A DNA stretch of 47,939 bases, taken from positions 1 to 47,939 of the forward strand of contig CACIXF010000006.1 in the NCBI GenBank assembly GCA_902590535.1, given 5' to 3'. Source of the DNA: an uncultured Pelagibacteraceae bacterium (GTDB taxonomy: Bacteria > Pseudomonadota > Alphaproteobacteria > Pelagibacterales > Pelagibacteraceae). A program made the translations under genes and the position numbers. Shown in pieces: positions 34,207 to 43,890 of the stretch. Below the pieces are notes generated by a model. That model was not told the DNA's origin. It worked only from the letters and a program-made list of their open reading frames with translations, and did no database searches. Position 1 is the stretch's first letter. Each line of letters starts with the position of its first letter.

Positions 34207-34557
34207 ATGTCAGCAAATTTTCATCCTCTAGTTTATTTTATTGATTATTTGCTTGGGATTATCATGTGGACTCTGATTGGAAGAGTGGCGATGAATATAT
34301 TCCAAAAAGAGGACTCCCAGTTTTTTTTTATGAAGGTATTCGTAAAATATACTAATCCTTTAATAAAATTATTTAAACCAATAACACCCTCATTTATCAT
34401 TGGGCCATTGGTGCCTTTGTATGTTGCTTGGTTCTTTTACATGATTAGATTTTATCTAATGCCTTGGATCTTAGGCTATTCGGTGATGGGAATGTTGTCA
34501 TTTCCTTTGGAGAGTGAAATTTCTAGACAAATTTATCAATTTTTTAATTCATTTTAA
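34207..34557 (+). CDS. YggT-like membrane protein
   Basis: 116 aa with helices at about 8-27 and 60-95. FIDYLLGIIMWTLIGRVAMNIF followed by YTNPLIKLFKPITPSFI resembles the YggT layout (a helix, then a P-L-x-x-x-x-P block, then a second helix), but the match is weaker than that of the yggT gene at 24.7 kb. No other function is suggested. It stands between the symporter terminator and rpe, and may be the first gene of the rpe run. Confidence 0.6.
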   Translation: MSANFHPLVYFIDYLLGIIMWTLIGRVAMNIFQKEDSQFFFMKVFVKYTNPLIKLFKPITPSFIIGPLVPLYVAWFFYMIRFYLMPWILGYSVMGMLSFPLESEISRQIYQFFNSF

Positions 34558-34591
34558 TTTTTAAAATTGATACTAGTTAATCTAGCAATCA

Positions 34592-35251
34592 ATGAAAAAT
34601 ATACAAATTTCACCATCAATTTTATCAGCTGACTTTAGTCAATTAGGTTCAGAAATTAAAAGACTTGAAGAAGGTGGAGCTGATATGATTCATGTGGATG
34701 TGATGGACGGTCATTTTGTTCCTAATTTAACAATAGGACCACCTGTAATTAAAGCTCTTCGAAAACATTGTTCATTAAAATTTGATGTTCATTTGATGAT
34801 ATCACCAGTGCATAAATATATAGATGCTTACGCTGATGCGGGAGCAGATATAATTACTATTCATCCCGAAGCAACTGATAATTTAGAAAATTCAATTAAA
34901 AAGATAAAAGAAAAAAATAAGAAAGTTGGAGTTTCGCTTAATCCTGAATCAAAAATTGATTTAATATTAGATCTATTAGATCAAATTCATTTAGTTTTAA
35001 TTATGAGTGTAAATCCTGGATTTGGAGGACAAAAATTTATGCCAGAAGTTTTGGATAAAATTAAAGATCTAAAAAAAATAAAAGAACAAAAAAAGCTAGA
35101 TTTTGACATAGAAATTGATGGCGGAATCAATTTTGATAATTGTAGAAGTGCAATTGATGCCGGTGCTAACATCCTTGTTTCTGGTACTACGGTATTCAAA
35201 AGTAATGATGGGGATATAAAGAAAAATATTAATTTATTAAAATTAAAATAA
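34592..35251 (+). CDS. rpe: Ribulose-phosphate 3-epimerase
   Basis: 219 aa TIM barrel. SPSILSADFSQLG, HVDVMDGHFVPNLTIGP (His/Asp metal ligands), KFDVHLMI, SVNPGFGGQKF and IEIDGGIN are all standard Rpe blocks. It interconverts ribulose-5-P and xylulose-5-P. Four bases separate it from the heparinase-family gene, in the order rpe - heparinase-like - purH known from other alphaproteobacteria. Confidence 0.97.
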   Translation: MKNIQISPSILSADFSQLGSEIKRLEEGGADMIHVDVMDGHFVPNLTIGPPVIKALRKHCSLKFDVHLMISPVHKYIDAYADAGADIITIHPEATDNLENSIKKIKEKNKKVGVSLNPESKIDLILDLLDQIHLVLIMSVNPGFGGQKFMPEVLDKIKDLKKIKEQKKLDFDIEIDGGINFDNCRSAIDAGANILVSGTTVFKSNDGDIKKNINLLKLK

Positions 35252-35255
35252 GTTA

Positions 35256-36881
35256 ATGATTAATACAAATTCCTTAGGCATTTTGGGTCGATTTTATTTT
35301 AATATAAAAGAAAGTTTTAAATCAATTTATCAAAATTCAAATTTCTATGAAAAGAAAATATCAAAAACTTTCGAAAATAGCTTTGAATACAAACCTAGTC
35401 CTCATTTACTTTCGTCTATAATTAAATATCAAAATAAAAAATATAAAATTGAAGATTTTGCTATTGAGTCAATTTGGCAAAATAATTTAAATCCTAAAGA
35501 TTACGAAAAATTAAATAATTTTTTTTGGTTTTTCAGCCTAGATTTAAAATCCTCCAAAAAAACTACCCAAACAGTTATAAAAAATTGGATTTCAAATAAC
35601 TCTAAATATCAAAAAAGAAGTTGGGAATTTGATTTAACAGCAAAAAGAATTATTTCATGGTTATCCAATCATCAACTAACTTATGAAGATAGTGATCAAA
35701 AATACAGAACTACTTTTGATTACATGATACAAAAGCAAACTAATCATTTATTAAATGAAATAAAAAATCCAAAAGAAGTAGAAAATAAGATGATTGGGTG
35801 TGCTGCAATAATTTTGACTGGTTTAGCTTATAAGAATGAAAGACAATATCTTACTTATGGATTAAATTTATTAAAACATATAATTAAATCCTCAATCGAT
35901 AATCAGGGTTTTACAAAATCAAGAAATATTAGACAATTAATATTTTATTTAAAATATTTTATAATTATTAGAGAGTGGTTTAAAGAGTCTCAGAGTTTGA
36001 TCCCTGAATATATTGATGAAACTATCTACTATTTAGGCTCAAGTTACAATTTCATTTGGCAAAATGTTAAACAAGATATTTTTTTTAACGGTAACTATTC
36101 TTCTGATAATAACGAATTTGATCAATACTTAAAAAGGTTTGGCTACACTTTTAAAAATCAAATTAATGAACTAGGCGGTTATGCAATACTAAAAAATAAA
36201 AAAATAATTCTTGCTGCTGATATTGGATCTAGCCCTAACAAAATATTTTCTAACGACTATCAAGCAGGAGCTTTATCATTTGAAATATTTTCTAATGATA
36301 AAAAATTAATTTCTAATGCTGGTTACTATCCAGACAAAAATAATAAATTTAATAAATTATCAAGAAGCACAGCTTTACATTGTGCTTTAAGCATTGAAGA
36401 TTATTCCTCTTGTAATTTTATTAAGCATCAAAAAAATTTGATTATTGATAAAGGACTGAAAGTATCGAAAAAAAATGTAGTTTTTGAAAATAATTATTGG
36501 AAAATATCAGGTACACATGATGGATATTTAAATAAATTTGGAGCCATTTATGAGAGAGAGATTGAATTCTACCCAGAACAAATGAAATTTATTGGCTATG
36601 ATAAGTTATTTAGAAAAAATCCAAGTAAAGAAATTAAATTTGATATTAGATTTCATCTTGATCCAAACTCAAAAGTAATGAAAACACAAAATAACAAATC
36701 AATACTAATTGAATTAGATGAGGAAGGATGGAAATTTAGTTGTGATAACTTTGATATTAATATTGATAATGGTTTATATTTCGGTAATAAAAATTCATAT
36801 AAAGAAAACCAAAATATTTTTATCTCAGGTATGAATAATGAAAAAGAACAGATAATAAAGTGGGAGATAAATAAATTATAA
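35256..36881 (+). CDS. Heparinase II/III family protein
   Basis: 541 aa. The N-terminal (alpha/alpha) part has KNWISNNSKYQKRSWEFD and KRIISWLSNH, as in the alphaproteobacterial heparinase II/III-like group. The C-terminal half is a beta-sandwich (LNELGGYAILKNKKI, GALSFEIF, STALHCAL). No signal peptide, unlike polysaccharide lyases that act outside the cell. Enzymatic activity in this group is not established. Its stop overlaps the purH start (TAATG). Confidence 0.85.
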   Translation: MINTNSLGILGRFYFNIKESFKSIYQNSNFYEKKISKTFENSFEYKPSPHLLSSIIKYQNKKYKIEDFAIESIWQNNLNPKDYEKLNNFFWFFSLDLKSSKKTTQTVIKNWISNNSKYQKRSWEFDLTAKRIISWLSNHQLTYEDSDQKYRTTFDYMIQKQTNHLLNEIKNPKEVENKMIGCAAIILTGLAYKNERQYLTYGLNLLKHIIKSSIDNQGFTKSRNIRQLIFYLKYFIIIREWFKESQSLIPEYIDETIYYLGSSYNFIWQNVKQDIFFNGNYSSDNNEFDQYLKRFGYTFKNQINELGGYAILKNKKIILAADIGSSPNKIFSNDYQAGALSFEIFSNDKKLISNAGYYPDKNNKFNKLSRSTALHCALSIEDYSSCNFIKHQKNLIIDKGLKVSKKNVVFENNYWKISGTHDGYLNKFGAIYEREIEFYPEQMKFIGYDKLFRKNPSKEIKFDIRFHLDPNSKVMKTQNNKSILIELDEEGWKFSCDNFDINIDNGLYFGNKNSYKENQNIFISGMNNEKEQIIKWEINKL

Positions 36882-38419
36882 TGAAAAAAAAAATCAAAAC
36901 AGCTCTCATCTCTGTATCTGACAAAAATAACTTAAAACCATTACTAAATATTTTAAAAAAGAACAAAATTAAAATAATTAGCTCAGGTGGTACTTATAAA
37001 GAAATTAAAAGATTAAAATTTAACTGTTTAGAAGTATCTGATTATACTAATTCCCCTGAGATTTTGGAGGGTAGAGTAAAAACTCTTCATCCAAAAATCC
37101 ATGCAGGGATTTTAAATAAAAGAGAAAAAAAATCTCACTTAAAAGATCTTGAAGAAAATAATTTTGAGAATATTGATTTAGTCATAGTAAATTTTTATCC
37201 ATTTGAGAACACTCTTAAAAAAACAAATAATCATCAAAAAATTATTGAAAATATAGATATAGGTGGTCCTACTATGGTTAGATCGGCGGCAAAAAACTAC
37301 AATGATGTAGCTGTAATAACTTCTCCAGATCAGTATGAGGAGTTAATTCAAGAACTAAAAAAATTCAAGGGATCTACTTCTTTAAATTTTAGAGAAAAAC
37401 TATCAAGAATAGCGTTTGCTGAGACGGCGTATTATGACTCTATGATTTCAAACTATTTTAACAAAAAAACAAATACTATTTTCCCCAAGAAAAAAATTTT
37501 TCATGGAAATCTAGTTGAGCAACTTAGATATGGTGAAAATCCTCACCAATTAAGTGCAATTTATTCCAGTAGTTCAAATATGAACTTAAAACAAATTCAT
37601 GGAAAACAGCTTAGTTATAACAATTATAATGACATATTTAGCGCTCTAACTATTTCAAGATCTTTACCAAAAGGGAAAGGAACAGTCATAGTTAAACACG
37701 CAAACCCGTGTGGAGTCTCTGCTAAAAAAGATCATTTAGAGAGTTACAAGTCTGCTCTTTCATGTGACCCTGTAAGTGCTTTTGGTGGAATAGTTTCCTG
37801 TAATTTTAAAATTACAAATGATTTAGCTGTTGAATTAAATAAGTTATTTTTAGAGGTAATAATTGCAAATGGTTTCGATACCAATGCAATCAAAATATTA
37901 AAAGATAAAAAAAACTTAAGATTAATTGATGGAACAAATTATACATCAGAAGAACTTCTTAAATTTTTATCATTCAACCAAAATATAATGATACAATCAG
38001 AAGATTCAAATTTATTTTCAACCAAAAATTTTAAAGTTGTATCAAAACAAAAACCAACATCAAAACAACTTAAAGATCTTATTTTTGCTTTCAATGTATG
38101 CAGATACGTTAAATCAAATGCAATTGTATTGGCATCAAATGAAACAACTGTTGGTATTGGTTCTGGTCAACCAAGCAGATTAGATAGTTGTCAAATAGCA
38201 ATAAATAAAATGAAAAAATTTAATCTTCAGAATGATAATATAGTTGCTGCTTCAGATGCATTCTTTCCTTTTGTAGATGGTATTGAAAAATTAGTCCAAT
38301 CTGGTGTTAGAGCAGTAGTTCAGCCATCTGGATCAATAAGGGATAAAGAAATAATTAACTTTGTAAATGAAACAGATACCGTGCTTCTTTTCTCAAAGAC
38401 AAGACACTTTAGGCATTAG
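36881..38419 (+). CDS. purH: Bifunctional AICAR transformylase / IMP cyclohydrolase
   Basis: 512 aa. The N-terminal MGS-like cyclohydrolase domain has SSGGTYKEI and GRVKTLHPKIHAGI. The transformylase domain contains RYGENPHQ, VKHANPCGVS and SDAFFPFVDGI. It catalyses the last two steps of IMP synthesis. It converges with the pterin dehydratase gene, and the two coding regions overlap by 11 nt. Confidence 0.97.
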   Translation: MKKKIKTALISVSDKNNLKPLLNILKKNKIKIISSGGTYKEIKRLKFNCLEVSDYTNSPEILEGRVKTLHPKIHAGILNKREKKSHLKDLEENNFENIDLVIVNFYPFENTLKKTNNHQKIIENIDIGGPTMVRSAAKNYNDVAVITSPDQYEELIQELKKFKGSTSLNFREKLSRIAFAETAYYDSMISNYFNKKTNTIFPKKKIFHGNLVEQLRYGENPHQLSAIYSSSSNMNLKQIHGKQLSYNNYNDIFSALTISRSLPKGKGTVIVKHANPCGVSAKKDHLESYKSALSCDPVSAFGGIVSCNFKITNDLAVELNKLFLEVIIANGFDTNAIKILKDKKNLRLIDGTNYTSEELLKFLSFNQNIMIQSEDSNLFSTKNFKVVSKQKPTSKQLKDLIFAFNVCRYVKSNAIVLASNETTVGIGSGQPSRLDSCQIAINKMKKFNLQNDNIVAASDAFFPFVDGIEKLVQSGVRAVVQPSGSIRDKEIINFVNETDTVLLFSKTRHFRH

Positions 38420-38753
38420 GTATTTGATCTATTTTTGCGGCAAGAATAAAATCACTCTCTGCTAGACCTTTAATTGCATGTGTGAATATTTTAATTCTAG
38501 CATAACCCCATCCAAACCATAGGTCAGGGTGATGACCTTCGGACTCAGCTATTTCTCCAACTTTATTTACAAATTCCTGACTTTTTAAAAAGTTATCAAA
38601 TTTAAAACTTTTTATTAAATGAAAGCCGTCAATTTTATCTTCTAAAACTTCCCAACCATCAACTTTTTTAAGATATTTATGTATCTCCTCCGCATTAAAT
38701 GGAGGAATATTTCCTTCACAAGGAACACACTTTTTATTTGCTAAATCACTCAT
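38409..38753 (-). CDS. phhB: 4a-hydroxytetrahydrobiopterin dehydratase
   Basis: 114 aa from ATG 38753. A longer reading would run through the tRNA gene and is not real. GWEVLEDKIDGFHLIKSFKF precedes the active-site block SEGHHPDLWFGWGYARIKIFTH, which is diagnostic of the PCD/DCoH family. It recycles pterin for phenylalanine hydroxylase, or in other bacteria assists molybdopterin or other pterin use. It lies 9 nt downstream of tRNA-Gly and may be read on the same transcript. Confidence 0.93.
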   Translation of the reverse strand: MSDLANKKCVPCEGNIPPFNAEEIHKYLKKVDGWEVLEDKIDGFHLIKSFKFDNFLKSQEFVNKVGEIAESEGHHPDLWFGWGYARIKIFTHAIKGLAESDFILAAKIDQIPNA

Positions 38754-38762
38754 AATTTTTTT

Positions 38763-38837
38763 TGGAGCGGGCAAAGGGGGTCGAACCCTCGACCTTCTCG
38801 TTGGCAACGAGACGCTCTACCACTGAGCTATGCCCGC
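38763..38837 (-). tRNA. tRNA-Gly(GCC)
   Basis: Minus-strand cloverleaf of 75 nt including an encoded CCA. Acceptor stem GCGGGCA with TGCCCGC, D arm GCTCAGTGGTAGAGC, anticodon stem-loop TCTCGTTGCCAACGAGA with GCC anticodon, and T arm GGGTTCGACCC. All stems pair. Glycine identity follows from the anticodon. Confidence 0.97.
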
Positions 38838-38975
38838 TTGTTCTATAAGTATTAAAACTAGTGCCTTTTTTAGTATTAAGCAAGAGACAAAATAATTAGA
38901 AAATAAATTTATTATTTTGGGTTTGTGACAAACTTCAATATTATTAAAAAAATTTAATATGGTATATTTTTAAAT

Positions 38976-39620
38976 ATGAAAAAAGAAGATCTTCCAAATA
39001 AAATCCCAGTGTTTCCTCTGAGCAATTTTATAATATTTCCAAAAACTACTGTACCGTTAAATATATTCGAACCACGTTATATAGATATGATAAATGATAG
39101 TATGAAATCGAATAAATTAATTGGAATGATTCAACCAAAAACTTCGAATATTAAACAAACTAAACCTGAATTACATGAAGTTGGTTGTCTAGGAAAAATC
39201 ACCAGTTTTAGAGAAACTGAAGATGGGAGGTTTTTAATTGAAATTAAAGGTTTAATTAGGTTTAGAAAAATTACAGAGTTGAGTACAGAAAATAAATACA
39301 GAGTTTTAGAAGTAGATTTTAAAAATTTCTATCAAGACCTAGAAGACAAGAAAGAGAATTTAAAATTTTCTGATCTTGAGTTGATTTTTAAAGATTTGAA
39401 ATCATTATTTGAAAAAAGAGGATTTATAATTAATTGGAAAGCTCTAGAGAAGCAAAGTCTAGATGAAACAATTAATGCACTTGCTATGGCATCACCGTTT
39501 TCTTTAGAGGAAAAACAAGTTCTGCTAGAAGCGCAAAATTTAGATAATAGAAAAGAAAAAATTTCTCAGATTTTAAGCACTTATACTTTTGATAATTTTG
39601 ATAACACAACGATTCAATAA
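38976..39620 (+). CDS. LON substrate-binding domain protein (YbaN/LonN-type)
   Basis: 214 aa, only the N-terminal LON domain: IPVFPLSNFIIFPKTTVPLNIFEPRY at the start, GCLGKITSF and LIEIKGLIRFRK in the middle, and a helical end (FSLEEKQVLLEAQ). No ATPase or protease part. Stand-alone LON-domain proteins are frequent in alphaproteobacteria; the role is probably substrate or adaptor binding but is not known. It starts 138 nt away from tRNA-Gly on the opposite strand. Confidence 0.88.
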   Translation: MKKEDLPNKIPVFPLSNFIIFPKTTVPLNIFEPRYIDMINDSMKSNKLIGMIQPKTSNIKQTKPELHEVGCLGKITSFRETEDGRFLIEIKGLIRFRKITELSTENKYRVLEVDFKNFYQDLEDKKENLKFSDLELIFKDLKSLFEKRGFIINWKALEKQSLDETINALAMASPFSLEEKQVLLEAQNLDNRKEKISQILSTYTFDNFDNTTIQ

Positions 39621-39621
39621 T

Positions 39622-40698
39622 TTAAAAGTTTATCCCCTCATCAGCCACTTTGGTAAATAATTTATTTATATAACTGTTTTTACCTAAAATTTTTACAGAT
39701 TTGCTTAAAACATTATTATTTAATTTTCTCTCAAAATTAAAAAATTCTTGAACAAAATCAATACTATTTGAAAAAATATAATTTTTATGTTTCAAATTTT
39801 TTTCAAATTCATAATTTACAGAACTATCAATAGGTAAACCTAAATCTATTTTATTTTTAATAATATTAATAAAAACGTTTATATCTCTAATTGTCATATT
39901 AAAACCCTGACCGGCAAGTGGATGAATTCTATGTAGCAAATCACCAAAGGCTAAAATATTATTATGATAATAAGATCTTAAATTAAAAGATTTAAGTTCA
40001 AAATTTTCTATCTTCTCAATTTTTGTTATTTTGTATTTAATATTGTGTTGATTTATAAGATGGATTATTTTTTTCCTATCAACATGCTTTGAATTATATA
40101 TTGAATACACAATTGAAGTTTTATTTTTCGATAATGGTAAAAAAGCAAGTGGCCCAATTTTAGTAAATATTTGAACTGCAACTTGGTTTGAAATAGTTTC
40201 ATGATTAATGACAGTTGTGTAAGCAGAACTATTATAAACTTTTTCAATTTTCTTACTAAAATATTTCTTTGTAAAAATATTATTATATTCAGTATTAACT
40301 ATTAAATTATATTTTTCTGGTTTTACTGATTTTTTTTGTGATTTTATTTTTTTAAAATATTTATTTTTAAATAAATTTTTATTCAAAACTTCGAATAATT
40401 GGTAGTTTTTTATTATTGAAAAAAGTTGTTCATCACTATTTTCAAAATTTAATATTTTTTCATTTTTATTTTTATCAGTAAAAATTTCTATTTTTTTTAA
40501 TTTCCAACTGATTTTTTCTATATTTGTTATATTCCTATTAAAATAATTAAAGTTACTCTTTGAAATACCTATCGTTCTAGAACGATTAATTTTATGATTT
40601 TTATTCGATGAAATTAAATCAACAAAAATATTTTGATTAACTAAAGCTTTTGCTAAAGTTAAAGCAGTTAAACCTGAACCAAGTATACAAACTCTCAT
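39622..40698 (-). CDS. FAD-dependent ubiquinone hydroxylase, UbiH/UbiF/COQ6 family
   Basis: 358 aa from ATG 40698, which places the flavin motif at the very start (MRVCILGSGLTALTLAKAL); the 13 extra residues of the longer frame are not needed. The second FAD motif is AFGDLLHRIHPLAGQGFNMTIRD, typical of UbiH/COQ6. It is somewhat short and Lys/Asn-rich in the middle. It would hydroxylate a ring position during ubiquinone synthesis; which one cannot be told. It diverges from ftsK over 62 nt. Confidence 0.86.
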   Translation of the reverse strand: MRVCILGSGLTALTLAKALVNQNIFVDLISSNKNHKINRSRTIGISKSNFNYFNRNITNIEKISWKLKKIEIFTDKNKNEKILNFENSDEQLFSIIKNYQLFEVLNKNLFKNKYFKKIKSQKKSVKPEKYNLIVNTEYNNIFTKKYFSKKIEKVYNSSAYTTVINHETISNQVAVQIFTKIGPLAFLPLSKNKTSIVYSIYNSKHVDRKKIIHLINQHNIKYKITKIEKIENFELKSFNLRSYYHNNILAFGDLLHRIHPLAGQGFNMTIRDINVFINIIKNKIDLGLPIDSSVNYEFEKNLKHKNYIFSNSIDFVQEFFNFERKLNNNVLSKSVKILGKNSYINKLFTKVADEGINF

Positions 40699-40760
40699 AT
40701 TATTTTTAATTTTAACAAGAAAAATTAGATGATACAAAGTGGTAAAATTGATTCATAAAT

Positions 40761-42845
40761 ATGGATATAAAAAAAACAGCTAATTCATTTGCTAATTTTA
40801 CTATTAAAAGAATAGCGGAAATTTTCGGGCTAACTGTTTTTTGTGCTGGGGCTTTATTATTATTGGCACTTATAACCTATTCACCGGAAGACCCTAATTT
40901 CATTTTTCCAGAAAACACAAAAATTGATAATATTTTGGGTTTTCAAGGAAGTTTTGTTTCAGATGTATTTTTTCAATCGATAGGCCTAGTTTCGTATTTC
41001 TTCTCATTTACTTTAATTATAACTGGTATCAACATTATTAGAAGTAAAGAATTTTTTTTAATAATTGAAAATATATTCTTTGCAATAATTTATTGTATAT
41101 TTGGAACTTTATTTTTTGCACATTTTTATTTAGAAACGTTTACTCTATATATAAATGGCAATGGTGGCTTTATAGGTGGTTATTTAAATCAATCTTTTTT
41201 AAATTCAATAATTTTAATTAACGAAGTAATTTTTTATTATTTGTTAATTATTTTAAATATTTTTTTATTTTTAATAAGTATTAATTTTCATCCAATAAAA
41301 TTTTATAAATTGATCAAAAGTTTAAATAAACTTTTTATAAAAAAAGAAAGCAAAAATTATAGTGATAAAAGTGAAGTAATCAGTGAATACATCCCTCAAG
41401 AAGAAATAAAAAATCTTATACAAGAGGATTTGCCATTTATAAAAGCTGAGAACAAAAGCAAAAATACAACTAAATTTAAATTGCCAGACTTAGATTTATT
41501 GAAAACTCCTTCTAAAAAAGAGAGAGAAAATCTTGAAAAAAATGAAACACAAGATCCTGAATTTTTAGAAAAAATTCTTTTAGATTTTGGTGTCAATGGC
41601 AATATCAAGAAAGTAAGCCATGGACCTGTAGTAACTTTAAATGAATTTGAACCAGCAGCCGGTGTTAAAGTTTCAAAAATAATTAATTTATCTGACGACA
41701 TTGCGAGAAATACCAGTTCAGAGTCTGCAAGAATAGCTACAATACCAGGAAGCAATACTGTTGGCATTGAACTACCAAATAATGTTAGAGAAAATGTTTA
41801 TTTAAGTGAAATTTTAAACAACCCTGATTTTAAAAAAAGAGACATTAAATTACCGATTGCATTAGGAAAAAGTATTTCTGGTAAACCTATAGTCGGAGAT
41901 TTATCATCAATGCCCCATCTACTAATTGCAGGTACAACAGGGTCAGGAAAATCGGTCTGTATTAATACTATTATTTTGTCTCTTCTCTATCGACATACAC
42001 CTGAAAAATGTAAATTTATTTTAATAGATCCAAAAATGCTTGAACTTTCAACATATGAAGGAATTCCACATTTGTTGTGTCCTGTAATAACAGAAGCTAA
42101 AAAAGCTGCGTCTGTTCTTGGTTGGGTGGTTAAGGAAATGGAGAGCAGATATAGACTTATGACTAAAGAAGGAGTCAGAAACATCGATAGCTATAATACA
42201 AAACACAAACTTCCGATGCCGTATATAGTTGTTGTTGTTGATGAGATGTCGGATTTAATGTTGGTAGCAGGTAAAGAAATTGAGAACTATATCCAAAAAT
42301 TATCACAAATGGCAAGAGCAGCGGGAATTCATATCATTATGGCTACTCAAAGACCTAGTGTTGATGTAATTACTGGAACAATTAAAGCAAATTTTCCAAC
42401 TAGAATATCATTTCAAGTTACTTCAAAAATAGATAGTAGAACAATTTTGGGTGAGCAAGGTGCAGAGCAATTATTAGGAAAAGGAGATATGCTATATATG
42501 TCTTCTGCTAATCGTATAGTGAGAATTCATGCTCCTTTCGTATCAGATGATGAAATTGAACAGATAAACAATTTTTTAAGATCACAGGCTGAGCCTGATT
42601 ATGTTGATGAAATTTTAAACTTTGCAGATGAAAAGGAGATGGGCGATAACCAAAATCTAGGTGATAAAGATGAACTCTATCAACAAGCTTTAGAAATTAT
42701 AAGATCAGAGGGAAAAGCTTCCACTTCCTTTTTACAAAGAAAACTCCAAATTGGCTATAATAGAGCTGCAAGAATTATAGATATGATGGAAGCTGATGGA
42801 ATTGTAAGCAAAGCAAATCATGTTGGCAAAAGAGATGTCCTTTGA
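40761..42845 (+). CDS. ftsK: DNA translocase FtsK
   Basis: 694 aa. Four or five N-terminal membrane helices (to about 180), a short linker, then the motor: Walker A GTTGSGKS near residues 391-398, Walker B VVVVDEMSDLM, and ATQRPSVDVITG. The C-terminal gamma winged helix (SFLQRKLQIGYNRAARIIDMME) recognises polar KOPS sites. It pumps DNA at the septum and activates XerCD. The linker is much shorter than in E. coli (1329 aa total), as usual in small genomes. Confidence 0.97.
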   Translation: MDIKKTANSFANFTIKRIAEIFGLTVFCAGALLLLALITYSPEDPNFIFPENTKIDNILGFQGSFVSDVFFQSIGLVSYFFSFTLIITGINIIRSKEFFLIIENIFFAIIYCIFGTLFFAHFYLETFTLYINGNGGFIGGYLNQSFLNSIILINEVIFYYLLIILNIFLFLISINFHPIKFYKLIKSLNKLFIKKESKNYSDKSEVISEYIPQEEIKNLIQEDLPFIKAENKSKNTTKFKLPDLDLLKTPSKKERENLEKNETQDPEFLEKILLDFGVNGNIKKVSHGPVVTLNEFEPAAGVKVSKIINLSDDIARNTSSESARIATIPGSNTVGIELPNNVRENVYLSEILNNPDFKKRDIKLPIALGKSISGKPIVGDLSSMPHLLIAGTTGSGKSVCINTIILSLLYRHTPEKCKFILIDPKMLELSTYEGIPHLLCPVITEAKKAASVLGWVVKEMESRYRLMTKEGVRNIDSYNTKHKLPMPYIVVVVDEMSDLMLVAGKEIENYIQKLSQMARAAGIHIIMATQRPSVDVITGTIKANFPTRISFQVTSKIDSRTILGEQGAEQLLGKGDMLYMSSANRIVRIHAPFVSDDEIEQINNFLRSQAEPDYVDEILNFADEKEMGDNQNLGDKDELYQQALEIIRSEGKASTSFLQRKLQIGYNRAARIIDMMEADGIVSKANHVGKRDVL

Positions 42846-43390
42846 TGTTTAGATTATTCTTAATTTTTTTTTTTACAATTTTAATATCTAATTCAAAAGC
42901 TGATAATAGAGATAAAATAATTAAAAATTTAAAAAATACCTCAAATTTTAGTTTTGAGTTTGAACAAAATATAAATGGTAAAATTGAAAGTGGAAATTGT
43001 ACAATTGAGTATCCAAAAAAAATTTATTGTGCTTATAGTAAAAAAGATAAAGTTTTAGTTTCAAATGGGAAGTCTTTAGTAATAAAATCAATATCAAGTT
43101 ATTATCGCTATCCTTTAAAAAAAACCCCATTAAACCTTATTTTAGATAAAAAATTTCTGATAAATAAAATTTATAGTCTAGAAGAAAACATTATAGATAA
43201 TTCATATATAAAATACAGCATTATAGAAAATGAAAAAAAAATAGATATATTTTTTGATATTATTTCTCTTGAATTGATTGGTTGGCAAATAAAAGATGTC
43301 TATCAAAATACTGCCTTAACACTTCTTAGCTCTGTTTCGAAAAATCAAAACATTGAAAAAAAATTATTTAAATTACCTGCTCAAAACTAA
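42845..43390 (+). CDS. lolA: Outer-membrane lipoprotein carrier protein LolA
   Basis: 181 aa from ATG 42845, which overlaps the ftsK stop (TGATG); a TTG 3 nt upstream is less likely. Signal peptide of about 20 residues, then a beta-rich protein with FSFEFEQNINGKIESGNC and LVSNGKSLVIKS, fitting LolA's half-barrel. The order ftsK-lolA is standard. It ferries lipoproteins through the periplasm, including presumably the small lipoprotein of the his operon. Its stop overlaps that of the GNAT gene. Confidence 0.88.
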   Translation: MFRLFLIFFFTILISNSKADNRDKIIKNLKNTSNFSFEFEQNINGKIESGNCTIEYPKKIYCAYSKKDKVLVSNGKSLVIKSISSYYRYPLKKTPLNLILDKKFLINKIYSLEENIIDNSYIKYSIIENEKKIDIFFDIISLELIGWQIKDVYQNTALTLLSSVSKNQNIEKKLFKLPAQN

Positions 43391-43890
43391 ATTTTTACAA
43401 TTTCAGATTTAAAAATTTTCATTCCTCTTGCGATATAATTATTCAGAGCATTTTTATGATCTAGGGAACAAGTGTGTAACCAAACTCTATTAATATTATC
43501 ATCAAAAGATTTTTTTATAGCTTCAGTCAATAAAAAAGATCCTAATTTTTTATTTTGATATTCTTCAAGAATACCAAAATAAGCTATCTCAACCTCTTTT
43601 TTTTCGAAATGAAAAATTAATTCAAAAAATCCTACGAGATCATCTTTGTTTTTTAGCACATAAGTTTTAACTTTCTCACTTGAAACATAATCAATCCAAT
43701 TCTGTTCATTCCAAATTAATCTATCTACCCATTTATGTTTTTTACCAATATTTTTATAAAAAAACTTATTCAATTGAAAATTGATTGGATTAATTAAATT
43801 CAAAGAATAATCTTCTGAAGGCTTATTTCCTTCGTTAAGATCATTAATCGAACTTATTTCTAAGTAATTTCTTTTTACCTCTTCTGTCAC
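43387..43890 (-). CDS. GNAT family N-acetyltransferase
   Basis: 167 aa. The acetyl-CoA region is EIAYFGILEEYQNKKLGSFLLTEAI (motif A, with Q-x-x-x-L-G replacing the usual Q/RxxGxG/A), followed by VWLHTCSLDHKNALNNYIARGM (motif B). The substrate is unknown. It starts at GTG 43890, in a 4-nt overlap with the hinT stop, so it is the last gene of the his operon run. Confidence 0.85.
   Translation of the reverse strand: MTEEVKRNYLEISSINDLNEGNKPSEDYSLNLINPINFQLNKFFYKNIGKKHKWVDRLIWNEQNWIDYVSSEKVKTYVLKNKDDLVGFFELIFHFEKKEVEIAYFGILEEYQNKKLGSFLLTEAIKKSFDDNINRVWLHTCSLDHKNALNNYIARGMKIFKSEIVKI

Noticed and set aside
38754..38807. N-terminal extension of the pterin dehydratase (18 residues, Arg/Pro-rich)
   Set aside because: It is translated from the tRNA-Gly gene; the ATG at 38753 gives the normal protein.
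38902..38913. 12-bp palindrome AATAAATTTATT upstream of the LON-domain gene
   Set aside because: Composed only of A and T in very AT-rich DNA; chance occurrence is likely and no promoter geometry fits.
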